Below the pieces are notes generated by a model, which ran no database searches, was not told where the DNA came from, and was given only the letters and a program-made list of their open reading frames with translations. A program made the position numbers and the translations under genes. A stretch of 29,187 nucleotides of DNA from Prolixibacteraceae bacterium (GTDB taxonomy: Bacteria; Bacteroidota; Bacteroidia; Bacteroidales; Prolixibacteraceae), in the NCBI GenBank assembly GCA_023228025.1, contig JALOCD010000055.1, forward strand, positions 1-29,187, given 5' to 3'. Shown here one piece after another: positions 24,201-29,187 of the stretch. Position 1 is the stretch's first letter. The number at the start of each line of letters is the position of its first letter.

Positions 24201-26494
24201 GAACATTCAGCTGTATTGCCAGATGGATCGGTTGCTGTAACGGTAACTTTTGTCTTTCCTATCGGGAAGAAACTACCCGGCTGGTGACTGTAAGCAATGT
24301 TCACTCCGCAATCGTCGGTTGCTATGGCTATGAATGTGACATTTGCACCGCACTTCCCGGGATCATTATTTTCCGTAATGTCTGCAGGGCATGTAATGGT
24401 TGGATTAACATTATCTATGACTGTTACATTTTGAACACTTGTAGATGAATTACCGGCAATATCTGTTACAGTCCACGTTACAGCGGTCATTCCAATCGGG
24501 AAACAGGAAGGTGCATTGTTGGTAACAGATGCTACTCCACAATTATCCGAAGTAACCGGGGTCCCAATATTTATGCCAGCATTACCAACAACAATATTAG
24601 CTATAGCATTGTTTGGATCATTGTTGAAGCCTACTGGAACACAAGAGTATTGTAACGACCCACTCTGGGTCAGATAATATATCCCTGGAGTAGTCGGAGC
24701 AGTAAAGCTCCCGTTAAATGTGCTTGAATATCCATTATTTATCGGATGATGGCAATTGATAGTTTGACTGGTTCCACCAATACCAATATATGCCTGGGTT
24801 ACACATCCCGGACAATAACCATTGTAATCAACATATGCTGACATAAGGTAATGCAAACTGACAGTTGCGCCCGGAGAAACAACCGCAGAATTTCCACCTC
24901 CATTAACTGAAACCCCTGAATAGGTGTTCACCCTGGCTCCAACGGACAAGGTAACAGATGTAGGAATGGGCTGAGGTGAATCATAGCAATGACTGCAAGT
25001 TCCAGAATTTGCAGATAAGGTTACTGCTACCGGACCAGTTATTGATGGATGCTCATTATCTGAAACTGTAACATTAAATGTACACGAAGCATTTCCGCAG
25101 GTGTTTGTAGCAGTAGCAGTTACTGTGGTAGTTCCAAGAGGGAAGAAACTGCCCGAAGCATAAGAATATGATATTGTCGGAGATGGTGATCCCGTAAAAG
25201 TAGCAGAAGGGAAAGTAACATTTGCCCCACATTGTCCTGTAGTATTGTTTACAGTGATGTTGGATGGACAGGAAATGGTCGGAGCTGAATTTACTGTAAT
25301 GGTTGTTGAAGCACAGCCGTTACTAAAAAGTCCACTATTATAATTCCTGACATAATAAGTTGTAGTAACAACTGGACTTACAGTAATAGGATTTCCGGTT
25401 CCAACTAAAGTACCCCCACAGCTTCCTGTATACCAATATACTGTACCAACAGCTCCATTTGCGGTAAGTTGTGTTGAGGTTCCATTACAAATGGGATTGG
25501 CAGAAACTGATATAGAAGAGGGGTCTGGAGGGATAGGATTGACTGTTATAAATGATTTTTGCCCACCGTAAACTGTTCCTACAGAATTTGTAGCATAAGC
25601 TCTTACATAATATGTTGTTCCGGGTAATAGTCCAGTTAAATTAGATGTAAAAGTACCGGTACCTGAACCATCGTTCGTTTTTGAGTTGCTGGTTGTTGGA
25701 GAACCTGTAGTATTCCAACATACACCTCTTACTGTTACAGTTGCCCCTCCATCACTTGTTACATTTCCCCCGGAAGTAGCGCTCGTACTTCCGATTGTTG
25801 ATACATCACTCGTTACAACAATGGGCTCACCGGGTGCAAAAGTTCCCCCTGGTGCATCATCAATAAACAAGCTAGGATCCACAGCATAATCAGAACAATT
25901 GAATACCGCGAAACCAAGGGTGTAAATCCCTGATGATCCGGCTGTAAAGGAAACAGATTTCCAATCTGTACTTCCATAGCTTCCTGTAACAATGGCGGTT
26001 GCATCTCCATATGCATTGGCCGTTACGGCCAAAAGCTTAATTTGCTTTCCCGAAGGACCTACAAAGGTTGCTATAGCTCCATCGTTATATGGGTAATAAT
26101 CACGTGAAACATAGTTCCATTGCATTTGAATTGTTTGATTCGCTGACAAATAAATCTGTTTTGTGATTATTGCCCAATCTGTTGAAGTATTAATAATCGG
26201 ATTAAAAGCTGACATTTCAGCAGAAGAGAATCCTAAAATACTAGTTGCTGTAGTTTTAGTGAATCCTTCAGGCGTCAGAGAAGCCATATAGCTATCAGCA
26301 GGATTTACGGTCCAATTTAGAATGGTTACACCTGTAGAAATGCTAGTTCCAGTAAAGCTATTCCAACCAGTAAAATTGCCTGTCTCAAAACCAAAATTTG
26401 TTATTTGTGAATGGGCTGATTGCAAAAAAGCAAAAAAGCCAATTATCACAAGCATGCAAAAATGCAATTTGAATTTATTAGTTAGCCGTTTCAT
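18257..26494 (-). CDS. Giant T9SS-exported multidomain protein B, paralogue of A with eleven tandem repeats
   Basis: 2745 residues. Order seen: signal peptide (to 30, SAHSQ); beta-sandwich, FN3-like, Ig-like and HYR modules as in protein A; an HYR domain split by an inserted module of about 140 residues (about 499-640, with CPGC); a further HYR; a two-Cys repeat (about 774-853); a cadherin-like domain carrying a C-type lectin domain (about 1017-1182) with GGEPND and IWND; SprB-like repeat; eleven 80-82-residue two-Cys repeats (about 1276-2165); an HYR-like domain; a bacterial Ig/invasin-like segment; the TGGG module (from about 2479); T9SS type A sorting domain (VYPNPFNDRVRFEF to end). It lacks the thrombospondin-3-like and PKD parts of A. 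It should be a cell-surface adhesin. ATGA overlap with the upstream small gene and an embedded AAGGAG support the start. The Q/K-containing end GKVLYGNN is a usual T9SS terminus. Confidence 0.9.
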   Translation of the reverse strand: MKRLTNKFKLHFCMLVIIGFFAFLQSAHSQITNFGFETGNFTGWNSFTGTSISTGVTILNWTVNPADSYMASLTPEGFTKTTATSILGFSSAEMSAFNPIINTSTDWAIITKQIYLSANQTIQMQWNYVSRDYYPYNDGAIATFVGPSGKQIKLLAVTANAYGDATAIVTGSYGSTDWKSVSFTAGSSGIYTLGFAVFNCSDYAVDPSLFIDDAPGGTFAPGEPIVVTSDVSTIGSTSATSGGNVTSDGGATVTVRGVCWNTTGSPTTSNSKTNDGSGTGTFTSNLTGLLPGTTYYVRAYATNSVGTVYGGQKSFITVNPIPPDPSSISVSANPICNGTSTQLTANGAVGTVYWYTGSCGGTLVGTGNPITVSPVVTTTYYVRNYNSGLFSNGCASTTITVNSAPTISCPSNITVNNTTGQCGANVTFPSATFTGSPSPTISYSYASGSFFPLGTTTVTATATNTCGNASCTFNVTVSDNEHPSITGPVAVTLSANSGTCSHCYDSPQPIPTSVTLSVGARVNTYSGVSVNGGGNSAVVSPGATVSLHYLMSAYVDYNGYCPGCVTQAYIGIGGTSQTINCHHPINNGYSSTFNGSFTAPTTPGIYYLTQSGSLQYSCVPVGFNNDPNNAIANIVVGNAGINIGTPVTSDNCGVASVTNNAPSCFPIGMTAVTWTVTDIAGNSSTSVQNVTVIDNVNPTITCPADITENNDPGKCGANVTFIAIATDDCGVNIAYSHQPGSFFPIGKTKVTVTATDPSGNTAECSFNVTIADNQPPTVLTQNVSAQLNALGVVTITATQINNGSTDNCGIASLTLSKTSFDCSNIGANTVALTVTDINGNVASANASVTIQDQTIPVINCVGNQTIASCTNVLPDYTTSATVSDNCGSGGISITQSPAAGASIASGATISVTLTARDASNNSTTCTFTVTRPNISPVANNDAVTVCAGSSVTFNVLGNDSHPQGATLTVSDNTNPSLGTLVKNPDNTFTYTSVTPSSSPVTFTYTIKANDGVIPFSGNNHYYEWVPAANISWQEAKAHASARFFNGMQGYLVTVTSASEMAFVAAKLQGQGWMGASDLAYEGTWRWVTGPEGLENGGLGRHFSNQSKTGNCSANTATGINGNYANWAGGEPNDCGANIGQYSPTDQNRGGEHYAHFYGGGIWNDYPNSVGAGNIFGYIVEYGGLEACTPVLTATATVTITVNPKPVLSAVVTNVMCLGGNNGALNLSVTSGQTPYTYSWSNGATTQDVNNLPTGTYTVTVTTASGCSSQGSYTINQVDNVPPVALAKNVTVQLDATGNGSTTAALVNNGSSDACGIKTMVLSKSAFNCADISTNPNVVILTVTDNNNNVTTASAEVTVVDAIFPVAIAKNVTVQLDATGNGNTTAALVNNGSSDACGIKAMALSKTAFTCADIATNPKVVTLTVTDNNGNVSTATANVTVVDAIPPVAIAKNVTVQLDATGHGSTTAELVNNGSSDACGIASLALSKTTFDCSNVGANNVILTVTDVNGNSSTASAVITVQDKVAPVAVAQNLTIQLNAAGAASITAVQVNSGSSDACGIASLALSKTTFDCSNVGANNVTLSVTDVNGNVSTAPAIVTVQDKVVPVVVTKNITVQLDASGSATIAEDAVNNGSSDACGGLTYDTDITSFACTNVGQNTVTLKVTDKNGNFDTKTAVVTVKDEVKPIVVTKNITVQLDATGSATIAEDAVNNGSSDACGGLTYDTDITSFACTNVGQNTVTLKVTDKNGNFDSKTAVVTVKDEVKPVVVTKNITVQLDATGSATIAEDAVNDGSSDACGIQTFDTDITSFTCANVGANTVTLTATDVNGNVNSATATVTVVDIIKPTVITRNVTIELDAAGKASITVPMIDNASFDNCDIATLTLDKMNFTCANIGANTVTLTATDVNGNVNSATATVTVVDIIKPTVITRNVTIELDAAGKASITVPMIDNASFDNCGIATLTLDNMNFTCANVGANTVTLTATDVNGNVNSATATVTVIDIIKPTVITRNVTIELDAAGKASITVPMIDNASFDNCGIASLLLDKMDFNCSNVGANTVTLTATDVNGNVSTALAVVTVQDNVAPVAVSKNITIQLDATGHVSIVAADINNGSSDACGIASLEVSKSAFDCSNVGANPVILTVTDVNGNISTADAVVTVQDKVVPVISCKPSTSKYIDPYQTYYTVVDTEFDATATDACGVKFLTYMYNSIESSNFPTLAGMHLNVGAHTFNWIAIDVNGNKSECTTVVTVLKRPTTLTYNGDVNEQYSDQTDLSATLIDNVSGLGVHGKTILFTIGIHSVTAVTDANGLAKTTLILTQSPIPAYQVVTTFVEDGSYLGSSDTDVFDITPEDARVNFTGTSIVATASSTSGAATVTLRATVQDITALTGDPAYDTFAGDIRNARVKFTKDSADLTGWLTPTLVNSTDLKTGIVSYNWEVNIGNATDEEFTIGIIVNEYYSRNNAADNTVVTVYKPVGDFITGGGYILPTSTAGTYAANEGLKTNFGFNVGYNKSGKNIHGNMNIIFRRTVGGIVHTYQIKANAMTSLGVNIANPSAQTAVFVSKANLKDITNPLAEQSLGGNLTLQVNLTDKGEPGSSDQIAISLYDGSTLMYSSNWSGAQTSELLLSGGNLIVHSGFSLTTNKSAKIEPIIAPEVSEPYLKVYPNPFNDRVRFEFISPEAVNAQIDIYDVNGRLVETIFKSPVESNVLNNAEFKSKSDIRVMYMYRVMLGSKVYSGKVLYGNN
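20001..22668. repeat. Eleven about 240-bp tandem repeats in giant gene B
   Basis: The eleven units fall into at least three subfamilies: two or three with DACGIK as in protein A; two with DACGGLTYDTD; three with DNCGIATLTLD. Within subfamilies the DNA is almost identical at an exact 240-base period: 21241-21360 equals 21481-21600, and 20401-20460 equals 20641-20700. All units keep two Cys. Boundaries are approximate. Confidence 0.85.
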
Positions 26495-26952
26495 ATTGTA
26501 TCTCCTTCTAACTTAATATTTGTCACACTCCAATCTTGATTGATCTTGTTCAATTCAATGTTTACCATCACCATTTTAAACTGGTTCGTGGCATAGTCAA
26601 ATGAATAGAAAAAATTAAAGGAGGCCTTGGCCTCACTGGCGGTCAAATCAAAACTTCGGAAAATGAAGTATGATTTAATCTTGTTCTGAATGATCTCTTC
26701 ACGAGAGACAAACAGAACAGGTTTGCCTGCTTTTAACACATTCAAACCAGTTGGGAAAGTAACAGCGTATTGCATCACATATACCTGATTAGGGTTCCCA
26801 ACATTGTCAAGTGGGAAATACTGCTGCAATTCAGTGAGGTCAAAGCATTTTTGTAAAACCTTTGACTGGTCATCAAGAGACTGGGCCACACCATTTTTTT
26901 GAATGCATAACAAAAGCATGGTAACTGTAATAAGCCTTACGAATGTTCTCAT
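26491..26952 (-). CDS. Small exported partner protein B (153 residues), unknown family
   Basis: The signal peptide MRTFVRLITVTMLLLCIQKNGVAQ leads into SLDDQSKVLQKCFDLTELQQ, identical to copy A for 19 residues. The rest (YFPLDNVGNP, YVMQYAVTFP, YFIFRSFDL, FFYSFDYATNQFKMVMVN, ELNKINQDWSV) is collinear with copy A, with no gaps. The signal peptides differ far more than the mature parts, so selection acts on the mature protein. Function is unknown. It is the first gene of cassette B, with the giant starting in its stop codon. An inverted repeat at 27001-27021 lies upstream. A role as chaperone or surface partner of the giant is inferred from the conserved pairing only. Confidence 0.85.
   Translation of the reverse strand: MRTFVRLITVTMLLLCIQKNGVAQSLDDQSKVLQKCFDLTELQQYFPLDNVGNPNQVYVMQYAVTFPTGLNVLKAGKPVLFVSREEIIQNKIKSYFIFRSFDLTASEAKASFNFFYSFDYATNQFKMVMVNIELNKINQDWSVTNIKLEGDTI
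26501..26507 (-). promoter_or_regulatory. Embedded Shine-Dalgarno of giant gene B
   Basis: On the minus strand AAGGAGA lies six bases before the ATG at 26494, in the EGD codons of the small gene. Spacing is identical to that in cassette A. Confidence 0.7.
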
Positions 26953-27345
26953 TTGATTTTTATTAAGTTGACAATATTTGAGAATGGAATTATCGTGGAC
27001 TGAATCAATATTTTTGATTCAACATGTACCAAAATCAGGAAACTACAAGAAAAGTTTAATGGGTAAAAATGGCTGATTACAACAGTTAATTTGATTTTTT
27101 AACACTTCGGATCGATGCATTCGACAGACATTTTGTTCAGCACATATCGCGGACACGATACACATGGTTTAGAGCTGTTTAGATTAAGAAAGTTGGATGA
27201 AATCCAATAAGGGAATTCTTTCTTCTAACAAATTTATTTAATAAAAAAATACATAATCAACATTTCTACTGATATTTTTTATGTTATTCAGCATGTTTTA
27301 TGTTTAACCCTTCAAATAGGCTGGTTTAACTGATGGTAGTGATTT
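26953..27345. other. Gene-free upstream region of cassette B
   Basis: An AT-rich region that should hold the promoter of cassette B. No full TAnnTTTG box on the minus strand was found. Apart from the dyad at 27001-27021, I see no gene or repeat in it. Confidence 0.5.
27001..27021. promoter_or_regulatory. Operator-like dyad upstream of cassette B
   Basis: TGAATCAA (27001-27008) and TTGATTCA (27014-27021) are perfect reverse complements around TATTT, 49 bases upstream of the small gene B start. No equivalent was found upstream of cassette A. Confidence 0.4.
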
Positions 27346-27468
27346 ATGAACATATTTTCATTTAAGTACATGATCGCACTTCCTTCTGCATTAGGGATTG
27401 GATGTTCCCAGATTTATAAAGAGGTTCAAAATGATATAACTGCAAATGAATTTGTATCAATAAAATAG
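27346..27468 (+). CDS. Possible 40-residue exported peptide or lipoprotein
   Basis: ATG at 27346 opens MNIFSFKYMIALPSALGIGC, then SQIYKEVQNDITANEFVSIK and TAG. The short hydrophobic stretch followed by Cys recalls a lipobox, though Gly at -3 is unusual. The last codons lie in the left arm of a long hairpin. No promoter was recognised. It could be chance in AT-rich DNA. Confidence 0.28.
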   Translation: MNIFSFKYMIALPSALGIGCSQIYKEVQNDITANEFVSIK

Positions 27469-27506
27469 GAGGTCGTTTTCGGCCTCCTATTTTATCGATA
27501 CAAATT
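27449..27506. terminator. Long hairpin, probable bidirectional terminator
   Basis: A 24-bp stem joins 27449-27472 and 27483-27506 around TCGTTTTCGG. The core AAAATAGGAGG/CCTCCTATTTT is uninterrupted. The only DNA mismatch becomes G-U in the minus-strand RNA, pointing to the minus-strand gene that ends at 27556. No separate T tract follows the full stem. Confidence 0.6.
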
Positions 27507-27555
27507 TCAAATTTATACAGGTATTGAACTAATCACAATTTCAATGTCAATGTAT

Positions 27556-28491
27556 CTATTGCTCCATTAGAAGCTTCTTCACAACTTCGTCATAATAGGG
27601 TTTTTCTTTCAAACTTGAATGAGAACCGGGGAAATAGAGAATACCCACTTCAATAAGATTGGGAAAATCGAAGTCGCGCATCACTACTGCACAGCGCATG
27701 TCATTGGAAAGCCGTGTATTGTCAATCATCGGAAACTGAAAATAATCTATGGTGAATTCCTGGGTCACCATGTTGACAAACTTGTTGTTGAGAGAGGTTT
27801 CAATATCCAATCTCACATTCACCCTTTTTTCATCAACATTGTATCCTGATGCTTTTAGAAATACAACCCTTTTATAGACATTGTTTGTATTTCCAACTTT
27901 GACTGTATCATAAAATACCTTTGAATCCTTCCAATCAATTGAAAATTCTTGAGAAAGTCCGGGTTTATATTTGACCGAATCGCCAGGGAAAGTAATAAAC
28001 ATGGTTTCCATGGAGGCGGCTCCTTCAAGGCTGGAAATTTGCTTTGAAATGACATCTCCTGCCATTTTGTACAATCGATTCCGGTATGCTTCTTTGAGCT
28101 GTATGTTTTTTTCGGCACCAATCTGCCTGTCCAGGTAAACAAAAAGCGGCATCAGATTGAGCGACTCATGGAAATTATAGGCCAGCAGTTCGAGCTGCAG
28201 GATATTTTCATCCAATGAGTGGGAATCTTTTAATATGGTGCCCAGAATTGAATTGAACATATCTTTTCGCAGGGCGCTTTCGGATTGTTCCCGGCTACTC
28301 ATCAATTCGGTGTATAGCCTGATTTTCGAATCATTGTTCTGTCTGCTATTCAGGTATGAAGAACCAAAATAGCTGACCAATGCAATTGTCAGGGCAGTAA
28401 GCAGCCCACCAATTGGATGCAGGATAATTTCTATCTTATCCCACGTGTCCCGCTTTTCCTTTTTGGGAACTACAGGCTCTTCAGTATCCAT
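27556..28491 (-). CDS. Single-pass membrane protein, unknown function
   Basis: The 311-residue product has a short charged N-terminus (KEKRDTWDKIEIILHP), one membrane helix (about 27-48, GGLLTALTIALVSYFGSSYL), a helical segment with SKIRLYTELMSSREQSESAL and a following leucine-rich helix region to about 160, and a beta-rich C-terminal half (such as YKRVVFLKASGYNV, VRLDIETSLNNKFVNMV and IEVGILYFPGS). The C-terminal half is probably outside the cytoplasm if the positive-inside rule holds. I recognise no family. It overlaps the upstream exported protein gene by 22 bases, so the two are co-translated and may act together at the envelope. Length and codon use show no sign of truncation. Confidence 0.75.
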   Translation of the reverse strand: MDTEEPVVPKKEKRDTWDKIEIILHPIGGLLTALTIALVSYFGSSYLNSRQNNDSKIRLYTELMSSREQSESALRKDMFNSILGTILKDSHSLDENILQLELLAYNFHESLNLMPLFVYLDRQIGAEKNIQLKEAYRNRLYKMAGDVISKQISSLEGAASMETMFITFPGDSVKYKPGLSQEFSIDWKDSKVFYDTVKVGNTNNVYKRVVFLKASGYNVDEKRVNVRLDIETSLNNKFVNMVTQEFTIDYFQFPMIDNTRLSNDMRCAVVMRDFDFPNLIEVGILYFPGSHSSLKEKPYYDEVVKKLLMEQ

Positions 28492-28799
28492 TTGTCACCG
28501 GCTTTATTCATCAACAAATTGTAACGCGTTGACTTGTTGGATGAAAAAACTTCAAACCCCGCGTCCTTGTAACCAACAACTCCAAGATTAAATTTTCCCA
28601 CCTCCTTTATTGTAACCGTAAAGAAGCCGTTTGCATCAGTTTTTGCGGTGCCCAATACCTTATCATTTTGCAGAATTTGTACAACCTGATTGGTCAATGG
28701 TTTTCCGTCATCACCTTTTATTGTTCCATATATTTCACCTGCCTGAGATAGAAGTGGGATGAACAATAAGAATAAAAAAAGTATTCCAGTTGCTTTCAT
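28470..28799 (-). CDS. Small exported protein with a carboxypeptidase regulatory-like domain
   Basis: The 109-residue product has a signal peptide (MKATGILFLFLLFIPLLSQAG) followed by one beta-sandwich of the carboxypeptidase regulatory-like type: IYGTIKGDDGKPLTNQVVQI, then TAKTDANGFFTVTIKEVGKF and LGVVGYKDAGFEV. Such a domain usually precedes TonB-dependent transporters or other surface proteins in Bacteroidota, but here it stands alone. Its 3' end overlaps the next gene by 22 bases in another frame. It may be a periplasmic or surface partner of the membrane protein; the function is not known. Confidence 0.8.
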   Translation of the reverse strand: MKATGILFLFLLFIPLLSQAGEIYGTIKGDDGKPLTNQVVQILQNDKVLGTAKTDANGFFTVTIKEVGKFNLGVVGYKDAGFEVFSSNKSTRYNLLMNKAGDKWILKSL

Positions 28800-28869
28800 G
28801 TCTCTATATTTTTTTCAAATTAGCCCTTAAGTATTGGGAAAGAATTAGTACCTCTTTTTTCCGAAATCT

Positions 28870-28981
28870 GACCCCTCTAAATCTCCCCGAGGGGGGAGAC
28901 TTTTGATTTGTGTTCAGATCAACAACAGTGCCTTACTCCCCTCCTTTGGAGGGGTTGGGGGAGGTCATATGACAAAAGTCT
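28870..28981. repeat. GC-rich intergenic repeat element with nested hairpins
   Basis: The element runs from GACCCCTCTAAATCTCCCC to GGGGAGGTC plus a tail. It holds a CTCCCC/GGGGAG hairpin at 28882-28898, CCCCTCC-TTT-GGAGGGG at 28938-28954, and a 9-bp inverted repeat AGACTTTTG (28897-28905) / CAAAAGTCT (28973-28981). GC content is far above the neighbourhood. I recall similar elements (CCTCTAAATCTCCCC, CCTTTGGAGGGG) as dispersed repeats of Bacteroidota genomes. Confidence 0.75.
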
Positions 28982-29078
28982 GAAGTATGACATTATTTTC
29001 TTCTTATCACTTAATTTCTAATCAGACTATAAATATAAGCTAAAAAAAGGAGGAATCCCTGAGTTATGGTTTATTTAA

Positions 29079-29187
29079 CTATCGGTTAATCAATTTCGCG
29101 CTACCGCCAGAATATCTGTCGCCCTGCACCGCAATTTTTGATGACGCGGTGTTAATTTCGTGAAGTTCGTCCGGCGTGAGTTCCACT
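29079..29187 (-). CDS. Aldo/keto reductase, C-terminal end (partial)
   Basis: The minus strand is open from the window edge to TAG at 29079-29081 and encodes VELTPDELHEINTASSKIAV, then QGDRYSGGSAKLINR. The pattern 'ELxEI-xxASSKIxVQGxRY' is that of the last helix and tail of aldo/keto reductases, NADPH-dependent TIM-barrel oxidoreductases. The catalytic tetrad (Asp, Tyr, Lys, His) is outside the window, so the substrate class cannot be inferred. Confidence 0.75.
   Translation of the reverse strand, partial: VELTPDELHEINTASSKIAVQGDRYSGGSAKLINR

Overview
The window looks like a chromosomal segment of a free-living member of the Bacteroidota, probably near the Bacteroidales/Marinilabiliales. The signs are two giant secreted proteins ending in type IX secretion (T9SS) type A sorting domains, HYR, SprB-like and Ig-like modules, promoters of the TAnnTTTG type, a Tat-exported Gfo/Idh/MocA oxidoreductase next to a GH20 glycosidase, and intergenic repeats of Bacteroidota character. 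Almost every gene is on the minus strand. Taxonomy is inferred from gene content only.

Left part (1-8045): the C-terminal tail of a likely IS4-type transposase; a flavin reductase-like protein; a period-10 inverted repeat; a PfkB-family (adenosine kinase-like) kinase; tRNA-Asn(GTT) with its own terminator; an outer-membrane-type protein; and an exported protein with six 13-residue tandem repeats. Next come a decayed coding remnant (4202-4535) and a three-gene operon: Tat-exported oxidoreductase, an acyltransferase reduced by internal deletion to 80 codons, and a GH20-like hexosaminidase. A PLD-like gene truncated before its catalytic motif follows.

Centre and right (8046-27000): the main content is a duplicated two-gene cassette. 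Each copy has a 153-residue exported protein of unknown family, translationally coupled (ATGA overlap, with a strong Shine-Dalgarno embedded in the upstream gene) to a giant T9SS-exported protein (2193 and 2745 residues). The giants share a beta-sandwich N-terminus, FN3-like, Ig-like and HYR modules, a C-type lectin domain with EPN and WND motifs inserted in a cadherin-like domain, a SprB-like repeat, long arrays of about 80-residue two-cysteine repeats, a TGGG module and a T9SS sorting domain. They look like paired cell-surface, sugar-binding adhesins with dedicated small partners. Between the copies lies an unrelated unit: a six-helix membrane protein, a winged-helix regulator and CreD, with a shared operator-like site at two of its promoter regions.

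Right edge (27000-29187): a possible tiny ORF ending in a long hairpin, an overlapping pair (a small exported regulatory-like domain protein and a single-pass membrane protein), a GC-rich intergenic repeat, and the C-terminus of an aldo/keto reductase running off the window. Domain names come from pattern recognition of the translated sequence; no database search was run.
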